Positions 45,754-55,099 of a stretch of DNA of 64,000 nt are shown piece by piece. Below the pieces are notes generated by a model. It ran no database searches. It worked only from the letters and a program-made list of their open reading frames with translations, and was not told the origin of the DNA. Within the stretch, counting starts at the first letter, position 1. The number at the start of each line of letters is the position of its first letter. Source of the DNA: Myxococcus virescens (lineage in GTDB: Bacteria; Myxococcota; Myxococcia; Myxococcales; Myxococcaceae); contig NZ_FNAJ01000020.1 in the NCBI RefSeq assembly GCF_900101905.1, positions 1-64,000 of the forward strand, written 5' to 3'. A program made the translations under genes and the position numbers.

Positions 45754-47942
45754 GCCGGCACGGTTCGTTTCCTCGGCAGCAGCAACTCACGCAGACGCGT
45801 GAAGTCCACCGGCTTCACCAGGTGCTCGTCGAAGCCCGCATCCAGCGCGCGGCGCCGGTCCTCTTCCAGGCCGTAGCCCGTCACGGCGATGAGCATCAGC
45901 TCGAGGCCCTCGTCCGTCGAGCGGAGCGCCCGGGCCACCTCGTAGCCGTCGAGCCCGGGCAGGCCGATGTCCAGCAACACGACCTCGGGACGCAGCTCGC
46001 GCGCCCGCGCGAGCCCCGAGGGACCGTCCTCCGCTTCGCTGACGGTGTGCCCGTCCAGTTCGAGCAACTCGCGGACGAGTTGCCGGCTGTCGGCGTGGTC
46101 ATCCACCAGTAACACGTGGCGTCCGGGGGCCGGCGCCATGGGAGCGTCTTGAGGCCGAGGCACCTGTTCAACGTGGCCGCGCGGCAGCCGCACCGTGAAG
46201 GTGCTGCCCTTCTTCAGCCCATCACTCTGCGCGCACACGGAGCCGCCATGCAGCTCCACCAACCGCTTCACCAACGTGAGGCCAATGCCCAGGCCTCCCT
46301 GCGCGCGGTCCAGGGTGCGCTCCGCCTGGAAGAAGAGCTCGAACACGCGCTCCTGGAGCTCCGGTGACAGGCCATCCCCGGTGTCGGACACCTCCAGCAA
46401 CACGTGGCCGGGCTCCTCTCGCGTCACCACGCGGATGCGACCGCCGGGCGGCGTGTACTTGAGCGCGTTGGACACGAGGTTCGTCACGACCTGCTCCAGG
46501 CGGCTCGCGTCCCCCTCCAGCCAGGCCCGCGGGGTCTCTACCTCCACCTGGTGCGCCTGCGTCCGTCCGGAGGACTCCAGCGCCGCGACGGCGCGCCGCA
46601 CGCACTCCGACAAGTCCATGGTCCGCTTCTGGAGCTGGATGCGGCCACTGCTCACCCGCTCCACATCGAGCAGGTCATCCACCAGCCGCGCCAGGTGGAA
46701 GGCCTGCCGCTCCACCAGGGCGCGCGCCCGCTCGCGGCTGGCCGCGTCCTCCGTCACCGACAGCACCTTCACGCCGCTGGTGATGGCGGACAGCGGGTTG
46801 CGCAGCTCATGGCCCAGCATGGCCAGGAACTGGTCCTTGGCGAGGTTGGCCGCCTCGGCCTCCGTCATCTTCGTCCGCAGCGCGTCCTCGCGCTCCATCA
46901 CCATGGCCGCGGTGAGCGCGAGCGTCGCCCGCAGGTCCTCCAGTTCCGTGATGCCCGTGGGCCCGACGTTGGTGAAGGCATCCGCCGAGTCCGGACGCTC
47001 CCGGGCCGCGCGGGCCAGGGCGCGGAGCGGACGCGTCATGCGGCGGCTCACCCAGGCGGCCCAGGCGGTGGCGATGACACAGCACCCCAGCCCGGCGATG
47101 AGCAGCGCGGCCAGGGACTGGTTCACCGACGCGGTGAACACCTCGCGAGGCCCCGCGAACGACACCGTCCAAGGCACCACCTGCAAACGCGCGAAGGCCG
47201 CGAACGACTTCATCCCATCCACCGTCTGCGACGCGAAGAAACCCTCGCGGCTCGCGCGGATGTTCGCGATGTATTCGGGCCGGGCCTTCGTTCCGACGAA
47301 CCGGGCGCGGCCCCGGCTGCGCGAGAGGATGACGCCCTCCTCGTCCACCAGCGTGCCCACCCAATTCCCCGGGACACGCTGTTCATCCCAGAGCTTGTCG
47401 AAGTGCTGCATGGCATACGTCGCCACCAGCACGCCCGTGAGCACGCCCTGGCGTCGCACCGGCATCGCCACCACCACGGTGGGCAGCCCCTGGAAGCGCT
47501 GGTAGGGAAAGTCGGAGATGACCACGCGCCCCGTCTTCACGACCTCGCGCACGTAGGGCCGCTCATCCACGAGCGCCGTCAGGTCGGCTCCGAAGGGCTG
47601 GTCCGTGGTGAACATCGGCCGGCCCTCCACATCCAGCAGGGAGAGCGAGCCCCACTGTGCCTGGGACGCCACCACGGCCTGACAGGTGGAATGGAAGGTC
47701 TTCAGGTCGCCTTGCACCAGCGGGGCCGAATGCGACAGCACCTCCAGCGCCCGGATGGACTGGCCCAGCTCGCGCTCCACGACGAGCGCCAGCGCGCGGG
47801 CCGTCTCGCGCATGCCCTGGGCCCGGGCTTCGCGCTGCGACGCCGCGAAGCGGTTCACCGCCCCCGCCGCGAAGAGCACGAGCGGCACCAGCAGGCCGAG
47901 CGCGAGCAACCCGAGATAGAAGCGGAGCGAGCGCGGCTTCAT
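45741..47942 (-). CDS. Hybrid sensor histidine kinase with receiver domain
   Basis: 733 residues from the ATG at 47942, chosen for GGGAGGA nine bases upstream; an earlier frame start lacks support. Two membrane helices (about 10-28 and 285-305) flank an extracytoplasmic double-Cache-like sensor with LSLLDVEGRPMFTTDQPFG and YQRFQGLPTVVVAMPVRR. Then come a HAMP-like region, HisKA (FLAMLGHELRNPLSAI, phospho-His), HATPase (NLVSNALKYTPPGG, DTGDGLSP, GGLGIGLTLVKRLVELHGG) and a receiver domain (LLVDDHADS, DIGLPGLDG with phospho-Asp, VTGYG, KPVDF). It may phosphorelay to an unlinked partner. No response regulator is adjacent. Confidence 0.92.
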   Translation of the reverse strand: MKPRSLRFYLGLLALGLLVPLVLFAAGAVNRFAASQREARAQGMRETARALALVVERELGQSIRALEVLSHSAPLVQGDLKTFHSTCQAVVASQAQWGSLSLLDVEGRPMFTTDQPFGADLTALVDERPYVREVVKTGRVVISDFPYQRFQGLPTVVVAMPVRRQGVLTGVLVATYAMQHFDKLWDEQRVPGNWVGTLVDEEGVILSRSRGRARFVGTKARPEYIANIRASREGFFASQTVDGMKSFAAFARLQVVPWTVSFAGPREVFTASVNQSLAALLIAGLGCCVIATAWAAWVSRRMTRPLRALARAARERPDSADAFTNVGPTGITELEDLRATLALTAAMVMEREDALRTKMTEAEAANLAKDQFLAMLGHELRNPLSAITSGVKVLSVTEDAASRERARALVERQAFHLARLVDDLLDVERVSSGRIQLQKRTMDLSECVRRAVAALESSGRTQAHQVEVETPRAWLEGDASRLEQVVTNLVSNALKYTPPGGRIRVVTREEPGHVLLEVSDTGDGLSPELQERVFELFFQAERTLDRAQGGLGIGLTLVKRLVELHGGSVCAQSDGLKKGSTFTVRLPRGHVEQVPRPQDAPMAPAPGRHVLLVDDHADSRQLVRELLELDGHTVSEAEDGPSGLARARELRPEVVLLDIGLPGLDGYEVARALRSTDEGLELMLIAVTGYGLEEDRRRALDAGFDEHLVKPVDFTRLRELLLPRKRTVPAHST

Positions 47943-48123
47943 CGACCTGCGTCCTCCCAGCGGAGCATCGCGCCTCATCCTGCACGGGTGGGAGGACGCG
48001 TTGCCCTCCAGTACACAAGAGTGACGTGGGCTGAACAGTCTCGCGGAGGATGGGTTCGAACGTCGACTCGAGGCCCGGGCGCGTTGACTGCGGGCGAAGC
48101 CGGGGCGCACAGTTTTGCGCGCC

Positions 48124-48549
48124 ATGAACGAAAAGAGCGCGTCCTATCAGTCCTGGCTGGAGTCGTTCGCCAGCGAGCACGGAGCCACCGCGGGCACCGT
48201 CCACCTTCAGCAGGGAGACGACCTCTTCCTCGTGGCGGCCCTCAACATCCCGCCGCCGTTGATGGCGGCCGTCCAGCACGTGCCACACGGCAAGGGGATG
48301 GCGGGGCTCGCCCAGGTGCGCAAGCAACCCGTGCAGACGTGCAACCTGAAGGAGGACACGTCCAGCGACATCAAGCCGGGCGCGAAGGCGGTGGACGCGC
48401 GCGCGGCGGTGGCGATTCCGGTGCTCGATGCGACAGGCCGTGTGCGCGCGGTGGTGGGCATCGCATTCACCGAGGAAGGCTCGCTGGCCGCTGAGCGCGA
48501 GACATCCCTGATGGCCGCCGCGTCCCGGCTCCCCATCGCGGATGGCTGA
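48124..48549 (+). CDS. GAF-domain protein
   Basis: 141 residues from the ATG at 48124. One GAF-type sensor fold covers nearly the whole chain: GTVHLQQGDDLFLVAALNIP, HVPHGKGMAGLAQVRKQPVQ, VDARAAVAIPVLDATGRVRA and VVGIAFTEEG. GAF domains bind small ligands or mediate signalling, but no effector domain is attached. The stop overlaps the start of the VTT-type gene by eight bases, so they are translationally coupled. It is divergent from the hybrid kinase. Confidence 0.8.
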   Translation: MNEKSASYQSWLESFASEHGATAGTVHLQQGDDLFLVAALNIPPPLMAAVQHVPHGKGMAGLAQVRKQPVQTCNLKEDTSSDIKPGAKAVDARAAVAIPVLDATGRVRAVVGIAFTEEGSLAAERETSLMAAASRLPIADG

Positions 48550-49246
48550 GCCCACGCCGGGCCTGACGGCGGTGGGCGAAGGCCGGCTGTCCGGTCGCGC
48601 CGTCATGGGCTGGGCGGCCTTCAGCGGGCTGCTGCTGGCCTCCATCCTGGTGCCCTTCGCCTGGTTCGGGGACAGCCTGGAGGCGGCGTCCGGACACTTC
48701 CTGGCCACGCGGCCACCCTCCTGGCAGGTGGCGCTGCTGCTCGGGGGACTGCTGGCCGGTGATGCCGTGCTGCCGGTGCCCTCCAGCCTGGTGGGCACCG
48801 CCGCAGGGGGACTGCTGGGGTTCTGGGTCGGCGCGGCCACATCCTGGCTGGGGATGATGGCGGGCAGTGTGGTGGGCTATGGCCTGGGCGCGCGAGCCGG
48901 AACGGCGGCGCTGCGGCGCATGGCGGGTGACGCCGAGCTGGGCCGGCTGACCCGCGCCGCCGAACGGATGGGGCCCTGGTTCCTGCTCGCCTTCCGCGCG
49001 GTGCCGGTGCTGGCGGAGACGTCCGTGCTCTTCGCGGGAACCAGCCGCATGCGCCCCCGGACGTTCCTCACCGTGAGCGCCCTGGCCAACCTGGGCGTGT
49101 CGGTGACCTATGCCGCGCTGGGCGCCAGCGCCGCGCGGCTGGAGTCGTTCCTGCTGCTCTTCGCGGGCATGGTGCTGCTGCCCGGCCTGGCGCTGGCCTG
49201 GATGCGGCGAAGGACACCACCGCATCCGGACCCGGCGACACGCTAG
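48542..49246 (+). CDS. VTT/DedA-like membrane protein
   Basis: 234 residues. Four or five hydrophobic helices and the VTT (SNARE-associated/DedA) core: LLAGDAVLPVPSSLVGTAAG, GSVVGYGLGARAG and ERMGPWFLLAFRAVPVLAET. Relatives such as DedA, YqjA and TMEM41B move or scramble lipids across membranes. The Arg of FRAVPV fits the conserved re-entrant motif. It is co-translated with the GAF protein through an 8-base overlap, which suggests a shared role that I cannot define. Confidence 0.8.
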   Translation: MAEPTPGLTAVGEGRLSGRAVMGWAAFSGLLLASILVPFAWFGDSLEAASGHFLATRPPSWQVALLLGGLLAGDAVLPVPSSLVGTAAGGLLGFWVGAATSWLGMMAGSVVGYGLGARAGTAALRRMAGDAELGRLTRAAERMGPWFLLAFRAVPVLAETSVLFAGTSRMRPRTFLTVSALANLGVSVTYAALGASAARLESFLLLFAGMVLLPGLALAWMRRRTPPHPDPATR

Positions 49247-49255
49247 ACGGCCCGC

Positions 49256-49945
49256 TCAGCTCCGCGCCGTGCGAGCGTCACGGCCCCGGGCGCGAGCGGC
49301 CTTGGCGAGCGCGTCCGCGCCCTGCTCGTCGCCGCGCATCCACTCCTTCATCGCGGGGACGACCGTCTTGCTCCAACCCTTGCTGGCGCGCACCGACAGG
49401 TAGTCCTGCACCAGCGCGTCCACCATGGCGGCCAGCTGCTCCATCAGGAAGAGCCGCTCGGAGAGCTGGTCATCTTCCTCCTCGCTCATCAGCGCCGGCA
49501 GCTTGCCCGCGCGGATGTCGAGGAACTCGGAGTCCACCGTGGCCTCGAACTCCCTCTCGCCCTGGGTGAAGCGCAGGCGGGCCTGGGCCACCAGCAACCC
49601 GCGGTCCAGCGAGTGCTTCACCTGCTCGGAGTACGGCGCCAGGGTGCCCTTGGCGCTCATCTCCGTCACCTCACCGGACACGCCGCGCAGCACCACGCGA
49701 CCCATGAAGAGGACGCTGACGCCTTCACCCTCCACCTCGACGAGCGGCCCGCCGGCCTCGGTGCGCCACAGGAGCCACGTGAGGAACTCGCGGCCCAGAT
49801 AGGCGCGGCCACGCAGCAGCTGATCTTGCGCTTTGCCCTTTTCGACTTCGGCCTCGTCCTTCGTCTCCTCGGTGGCGCCGCCGTCCACGCCGACATCACC
49901 GCGCATGAAGGCCGCTTCGGCCCGCGCCTCGTCACGCCTCGCCAT
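49256..49945 (-). CDS. RdgC C-terminal-half-like protein
   Basis: 229 residues from the ATG at 49945, chosen for GGAGG about six bases upstream. The chain resembles the second half of recombination-associated protein RdgC as found outside the gamma-proteobacteria: LGREFLTWLLWRTE, VLRGVSGEVTEMSAKGTLAP, SLDRGLLVAQARLRFTQGER, LDIRAGKLPALMSEEEDDQL and a terminal helix. RdgC is a DNA-binding ring that restrains RecA. The start overlaps the upstream RdgC-like gene by 14 bases, in another frame, so the two halves are made together. The assignment is by memory of the family and should be checked. Confidence 0.65.
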   Translation of the reverse strand: MARRDEARAEAAFMRGDVGVDGGATEETKDEAEVEKGKAQDQLLRGRAYLGREFLTWLLWRTEAGGPLVEVEGEGVSVLFMGRVVLRGVSGEVTEMSAKGTLAPYSEQVKHSLDRGLLVAQARLRFTQGEREFEATVDSEFLDIRAGKLPALMSEEEDDQLSERLFLMEQLAAMVDALVQDYLSVRASKGWSKTVVPAMKEWMRGDEQGADALAKAARARGRDARTARS

Positions 49946-50579
49946 GTGCCACCTCCCCCGCCGTCGCCGGCAGGTCCATGCCAATCAGCTCCGTGGTGGG
50001 CCCCAGCAGGGACTCATCGATGCCCGCCGTCTGCGCCATGGCCGACGGCGTCATGCCGAAGAACTTCACGTTCAGCCCGCCCTCCAGCGCGACGGTGATT
50101 TCGTCCACCACCTTGCGCGACGCGGACCAGATCTGCACCTGCTGCGTCTTCAGGTTCCAGCTCACGTCCACCGTCGACGTGCGGGGCGTGGCGCGGTTGC
50201 GGAGCATCTGGCGGATCTCACCGCGGCTCTGCGTCTTCTCGCCGCGGCTGGGCGGGCGGCCATTCTCCTTCTCGAAGGCGGCGGCCCACTTCGCCAGCTC
50301 CGCCTTGAGCGCCGCGGCCGGCACCTTGATGGTGTCGATGCGGAAGGCGAACAGGGCGTACTCGCCATAGTAGAGACGGCCGGCGGAGAACTCGCTGGAC
50401 TCCTCGTTCTCCAGCTCCACGAAGCCGACGGCGCGCTCTTCTTCGGAGCGGCGGTCGATGGGCTCGAACGCGTGCGCCTTGAGGCCGCGCGTCAGCCAGC
50501 GTTTGACATCCGAAGGCGCTTCCTTCGCCGGTTCGACCCGGAAGCGCGACAGCGTGACAGCACCACGAAGGACAGGCAT
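49932..50579 (-). CDS. rdgC: RdgC N-terminal-half-like protein
   Basis: 215 residues from the ATG at 50579. It begins MPVLRGAVTLSRFRVEP and continues with AFEPIDRRSEEERAVGFVEL, an FAFRIDTIKVPAAALKAEL segment, ENGRPPSRGEKTQSRGEIR and VDVSWNLKTQQVQIWSASRK, which match the N-terminal and middle parts of RdgC. E. coli RdgC is one chain of about 303 residues. Here the protein stops where the family continues, and the next overlapping gene supplies the remainder. The two probably assemble into one DNA-encircling protein. Confidence 0.7.
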   Translation of the reverse strand: MPVLRGAVTLSRFRVEPAKEAPSDVKRWLTRGLKAHAFEPIDRRSEEERAVGFVELENEESSEFSAGRLYYGEYALFAFRIDTIKVPAAALKAELAKWAAAFEKENGRPPSRGEKTQSRGEIRQMLRNRATPRTSTVDVSWNLKTQQVQIWSASRKVVDEITVALEGGLNVKFFGMTPSAMAQTAGIDESLLGPTTELIGMDLPATAGEVAHGEA

Positions 50580-50728
50580 GGGGCGCGGCAGGATGGGGTG
50601 CGCGCGCCGTGCCGTCAAGGCACTCGGTGTGGCTGACGGCGCCTTCCTCGTGGCCGCGCTCCCTTTCCAGGCGGCCTGTCCCCGGCCCAATGACAGGTCC
50701 GCCCCACGGCGGTAGCGTGGCGGGCGAC

Positions 50729-52213
50729 ATGCGCCGCGTCCTGTCCGTCTCGCTGCTGCTCGTGGCCCCCCTGGTGCTCTCCGGCTGCTTCCGCGAGACG
50801 CGACCCGAGGGCGACACCCTTCCCTCCCTGGCCCGCGCGCTCTTCGACACCCTGGAGGCCGAAGGCGCCCTGGCCAGCGCCTACGTGGTGGACGCACAGA
50901 CGGGCGAGCCGCTCTTCACCCACCGCGAGCACGTCCGGCTCCTGCCCGCCTCCACGCTCAAGGTCGTCTCCACCGCGTCGGTCCTCTCCGCGCTGGGCGC
51001 GGACTTCCGCTTCCAGACGCCGGTGGCCCTGGAGGGCACGCTGGATGGCGGCCTCTTCCTGGGCGACATCGTGGTGGACCCCACGGGGGACCCGTCCCTG
51101 GGCTCGTGGCGCTTCCCCGAGACGGCGCTGGCGTGTGAGCAGGTGGCGGACGCCCTCCAGGCGCGCGGCATCCGCCAGTGGCGCGGGCAGGTGCGCGTGC
51201 GCGGCGCGAAGGAGGCGGAGTTCCCCTTTGGCCCCGGCTGGGCCTGGGATGACGCCGCCTATGCCTACAGCGCGGCGCCAACGGCCTTCGTCTTCCGGGA
51301 GAACGTGGTGGACGTGGCGCTGTCCCGGGCCGCGGGCGCGGACTGCGCGCAGCCCCCCACCCTCCAGGTGACCCCCGCCTTCGCGACGCTGACGGCCGTG
51401 GTGGGCGTGGACACGAACGCGGAGCGCCCCTCACTGGCCTGCGTGCGCCAGCGTGGCGGGCCCGGCGTGCGCTGCCTGTGGCGCTCCACCGCGGACACCT
51501 GCCCCCGCTCCGCCGCGGTGAGGCTGTCGGTGGACGAACCCGAGCAGCTCTTCTCCGCCTGCGTGGAGGCGGCCCTGCTCGCGCGCGGCATCCCCCGGCT
51601 GCCCGTGACGCTGGAGGCGCCCACGCCACGGCAACCCGCCGTGCCCGCGCCCCTGGTCACCCTGGTCAGCCCGCCGCTGTCCGAGTTGGTGAAGGTGACG
51701 AACAAGGAATCCCTCAACCTGTACGCGGAGCGCCTGGGCCTGCGCTTCGCGCGCGAGCTCACGGGCACGGAGAGCTATGGCGCCCTGCGCACCGCGCTGA
51801 CGGAGGAGCTGACCCGCCGAGGCATCCCCTCGCGAGACTTGCGCCCGGTGGATGGCAGTGGCCTGTCCCGGTACAACCTGGCCACCGCGCGGGGACTGGT
51901 GCGCGTCATCTTCACCAGCCTGCGTGAAGCCTACGGCACCGCGCTGCTGGACAGCCTGCCCGTGGCCGGCCAGGACGGCACGCTCGCCGCCCGCCCCGTC
52001 ACCGCCGACACCGCGGGCCACATCCGCGCGAAGACGGGCACGCTGTCCGGTCAGCGGTGCTTCGTGGGGGTGGTGGACCGGCCGGGCGACGCACAGCACC
52101 CACGCGTCGTCTTCGCGCTGATGCTGGGGAACATGGACGACGGCACCGCCCTGCCCGCCAATGAGGCGTTCGACCGGTTCGCCGCGGGGCTGGTCACACT
52201 GCCGCTGCGCTGA
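50729..52213 (+). CDS. dacB: D-alanyl-D-alanine carboxypeptidase/endopeptidase, PBP4 type (S13)
   Basis: 494 residues from the ATG at 50729. The signal ends in a lipobox (LVLSGC, about residue 20). Penicillin-binding motifs are in order: SxxK in PASTLKVVST (about residue 75), SxN in KESLNLYAERLGL (about 330), and KTG in IRAKTGTLSG (about 438). The insert domains between the first two motifs are typical of class C PBPs (VDPTGDPSLGSW, GRVRV-type strands). It trims or cleaves peptidoglycan peptides in the periplasm. Intact and full length, but lipid-anchored, unlike E. coli DacB. Confidence 0.92.
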   Translation: MRRVLSVSLLLVAPLVLSGCFRETRPEGDTLPSLARALFDTLEAEGALASAYVVDAQTGEPLFTHREHVRLLPASTLKVVSTASVLSALGADFRFQTPVALEGTLDGGLFLGDIVVDPTGDPSLGSWRFPETALACEQVADALQARGIRQWRGQVRVRGAKEAEFPFGPGWAWDDAAYAYSAAPTAFVFRENVVDVALSRAAGADCAQPPTLQVTPAFATLTAVVGVDTNAERPSLACVRQRGGPGVRCLWRSTADTCPRSAAVRLSVDEPEQLFSACVEAALLARGIPRLPVTLEAPTPRQPAVPAPLVTLVSPPLSELVKVTNKESLNLYAERLGLRFARELTGTESYGALRTALTEELTRRGIPSRDLRPVDGSGLSRYNLATARGLVRVIFTSLREAYGTALLDSLPVAGQDGTLAARPVTADTAGHIRAKTGTLSGQRCFVGVVDRPGDAQHPRVVFALMLGNMDDGTALPANEAFDRFAAGLVTLPLR

Positions 52214-52366
52214 CGGCCAGGACGCACCGTCTCATTCCCAACGATTGCACGGCGGAGGTGCGGGCGAACACCCGGCGCACGGCGGCATTCCCAACGCAAC
52301 GAAGCCGTTTCCCGTCCCAAGGGACGTGGCAGGCTGCGTGCGCGTTTTCCAACCCCGAGGTGAACC

Positions 52367-54574
52367 GTGAAGCTGAAGACCGCATTGACGGCGGCGGTGC
52401 TGACCCTGCCGCTGGCTGCGCCAGCCGCCCCCGCCCCCGCGCCGGCCGCGACGGCGCCCCGCAAGGCCGCCACCAAGGCGCCCGCGTCGCCGAAGAAGGA
52501 GACGGTGGATACCTACCACGGCACGGCGGTGAAGGACCCGTACCAGTGGCTGGAGGACTCGTCCGACGCGCAGGTGAAGCAGTGGAACGACGCGCAGAAT
52601 GCGTACACCCGCGCCCTCCTGGACAAGCTGCCCGGACGCGAGGCCATCCGCCAGCGCGTCTCCGAGCTGCTGAGCTGGAAGTCCCCTGGCTACGGCGGGC
52701 TGCACGAGGCCGGCGGCACGTTGTTCGCCATGAAGGCCCAGCCGCCCAAGCAGCAGGCCTTCCTGGTCGTGCTCGGCTCGGTGGATGACACGTCCAAGGA
52801 GCGCGTGCTGGTGGACCCCATGGTGGTGGACCCCTCGGGCCACACCACCATCGACTGGTACGTCCCCACGCTGGACGGCAAGAAGGTCGCCGTGTCGATG
52901 TCGAAGAACGGCACCGAGAGCGGTGACGTCACCGTCTATGACGTGGCCACCGGCAAGCCGCTGCCGAATGAGACCGTGCCCCGCGTGAATGGTGGCACCG
53001 CGGGTGGCAGCCTGACGTGGACGGCGGACGGCAAGGGCTACTTCTACACGCGCTACCCGCGCGGCGATGAGCGTCCCGAGGTGGACCGCGACTTCTTCCA
53101 ACAGGTCTACTTCCACCAGCTCGGCACGCCCACGGAGAAGGACACGTATGTGCTGGGCAAGGACTTCCCGCGCATCGCGATGACGGAGCTGGACACGTCT
53201 CACGACGGCCAGCACATCTCCGCCGTCGTGGCCAACGGCGACGGCGGCGAGTACATGGTGTACCTGCGCGACGCCGCCGGGAAGTGGTCGCAGGTGTCGA
53301 AGTTCGAGGACAAGGTCATCCGCGCGCGCTTCGGCCACGACGGCGCCCTGTACCTGCTCAGCCGCAAGGACGCGCCGCGCGGCAAGGTGCTTCGGCTGCC
53401 GCTGGCCACGCCCACGCTGGACAAGGCCACGGTGGTGGTGCCGGAGGGCGAGGCCAGCATCCAGGGCTTCTTCCCCACGAAGTCGCGGCTCTACGTGAGC
53501 GAGCAGCTCGGCGGGCCTTCGCAGCTGCGCATGGTGGACCTGAAGGGCAAGGCGCTGGGGATGGTGCCCACCCTGCCCGTGTCCTCCGTGGGCGGGCTCG
53601 TGAGCCAGGGCGATGACGACGTGCTCTTCATCAACACCAGCTTCACCCAGCCAATGGCCTGGTACCGGTACTCGGCGAAGGACAACACGGTGAAGAAGAC
53701 GGCGCTGGCCCGCACGTCGCCGCTGGACCTGAGCGACGTGGAGGTGGTGCGCGCGTTCGCCACGTCCAAGGACGGCACCAAGGTTCCCGTCAGCATCCTC
53801 AAGAAGAAGGGCACCAGGCTCAACGGCAACAACCCGGCGCTGCTGACGGGCTACGGCGGCTTCAACATCTCCATCAGCCCGAGCTACAACACGCTGGCCG
53901 GTTTCTGGCTGGAACAGGGCGGCGTGTTCGCGGTGGCCAACCTGCGCGGCGGCTCGGAGTTCGGTGAGAAGTGGCACGCCGAGGGCTCGCTCACGAACAA
54001 GCAGAACGTCTTCGACGACTTCTACGCCGTCGCGAAGCTGCTGGTGGACCAGAAGTACACGCAGCCGAAGAAGCTGGCCATCCAGGGAGGCAGCAACGGC
54101 GGCCTCCTGATGGGCGCGGCCGTCACCCAGCACCCGGAGATGTACGGCGCCGTCGTGGCGCGCGTGGGCATCTACGACATGCTCCGGGTGGAGCTGACGC
54201 CCAACGGGCAGTTCAACATCACCGAGTACGGCACCGTGAAGAACCCGGAGCAGTTCAAGGCGCTGCACGCGTACTCGCCGCTCCACAACGTGAAGGACGG
54301 CACGGCCTACCCCTCCGTGCTCTTCACGTCCGGCGCGAACGATCCGCGCGTTGACCCGTTCCACTCGCGGAAGATGGTGGCCCGGATGCAGGAGGCCACC
54401 AAGGCGAAGAACCCCATCCTGCTGCGCGCCAACGCGGAGACGGGCCACGGCGCCGGCACGCCGCTGAACGCGCGCATCGAGGAGGAAGTGGACGTGTACT
54501 CGTTCGTGTTCAACGCCCTGGGCATGAAGTACCAGCCCCCGGCGAAGAAGGTCGCGGCGCCCAAGCCGCAGTAG
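52367..54574 (+). CDS. Prolyl oligopeptidase (S9A), secreted
   Basis: 735 residues from a GTG (GAGGTGA just upstream). A signal peptide and an Ala/Pro/Lys-rich linker (to about residue 45) precede the S9 start DTYHGTAVKDPYQWLED. A seven-bladed propeller follows, then the alpha/beta hydrolase domain (from about 460): the catalytic Ser in IQGGSNGGLLMG, Asp in SGANDPRVDPFHS and His in AETGHGAG. It cleaves short peptides after proline. The YGGFNISISPSYN segment forms the oxyanion region. All catalytic residues are present. Confidence 0.95.
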   Translation: MKLKTALTAAVLTLPLAAPAAPAPAPAATAPRKAATKAPASPKKETVDTYHGTAVKDPYQWLEDSSDAQVKQWNDAQNAYTRALLDKLPGREAIRQRVSELLSWKSPGYGGLHEAGGTLFAMKAQPPKQQAFLVVLGSVDDTSKERVLVDPMVVDPSGHTTIDWYVPTLDGKKVAVSMSKNGTESGDVTVYDVATGKPLPNETVPRVNGGTAGGSLTWTADGKGYFYTRYPRGDERPEVDRDFFQQVYFHQLGTPTEKDTYVLGKDFPRIAMTELDTSHDGQHISAVVANGDGGEYMVYLRDAAGKWSQVSKFEDKVIRARFGHDGALYLLSRKDAPRGKVLRLPLATPTLDKATVVVPEGEASIQGFFPTKSRLYVSEQLGGPSQLRMVDLKGKALGMVPTLPVSSVGGLVSQGDDDVLFINTSFTQPMAWYRYSAKDNTVKKTALARTSPLDLSDVEVVRAFATSKDGTKVPVSILKKKGTRLNGNNPALLTGYGGFNISISPSYNTLAGFWLEQGGVFAVANLRGGSEFGEKWHAEGSLTNKQNVFDDFYAVAKLLVDQKYTQPKKLAIQGGSNGGLLMGAAVTQHPEMYGAVVARVGIYDMLRVELTPNGQFNITEYGTVKNPEQFKALHAYSPLHNVKDGTAYPSVLFTSGANDPRVDPFHSRKMVARMQEATKAKNPILLRANAETGHGAGTPLNARIEEEVDVYSFVFNALGMKYQPPAKKVAAPKPQ

Positions 54575-54643
54575 CCGCGTGAGGCCTGCATCCACCGCCG
54601 CCCGGACACTGGCGCGGCGGTGGATGTGGTGCTGCGCGGCGAC

Positions 54644-55006
54644 TCAGCAGGTCCAGGTACAGGCCGTGCCGCCCCACACCTCGTTGCAGCGCCCTTCCGT
54701 CTGGGGAATCGAGTCGCAGAAGCTCTGCGCCGTCCCCGGAAGCGCCTGGCAGCAGCCCGTGCACGTCCAGATGCAGGAGCTGCCCTGGTTGACTTCATTA
54801 CAGCGCCCCGGCGTCTGGGGAATCGAGTCACAGAAGGCCTGGGTCGTCCCCGGCAGCGCCGTGCAGCACCCCGTATTGAGCGCCGCCGCTTCGCTCACGC
54901 TGTCGGACGCCGCGCCTTCTTCGTCCACCACGCCACAGCCCGTGAGCCCTGCGACGGCCAGCAACACGGCACCGTGAAGCGCGAACCGCTTCAGTGAACC
55001 ACGCAT
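54644..55006 (-). CDS. Lipoprotein with two tandem Cys-rich repeats
   Basis: 120 residues. The lipobox LTGCG is at about residue 24, followed by an acidic spacer. The rest is two nearly identical repeats of about 38 residues: GCCTALPGTTQAFCDSIPQT then GCCQALPGTAQSFCDSIPQT, each ending in RCNEV...C.WTC with six Cys per unit. Three disulphides per repeat are likely. Duplication within the gene is evident from the DNA as well. I know no family; it may be a surface or secreted disulphide-rich peptide domain. Confidence 0.75.
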   Translation of the reverse strand: MRGSLKRFALHGAVLLAVAGLTGCGVVDEEGAASDSVSEAAALNTGCCTALPGTTQAFCDSIPQTPGRCNEVNQGSSCIWTCTGCCQALPGTAQSFCDSIPQTEGRCNEVWGGTACTWTC

Positions 55007-55099
55007 GCGAAACCACCTTTCCTAAGCAAGCTGCATGGGCAGCCTAGCCCGAGGAAAAGCGGAAAAGCACGGCGCACTGCAGAGGCGTGCAGACCACGC

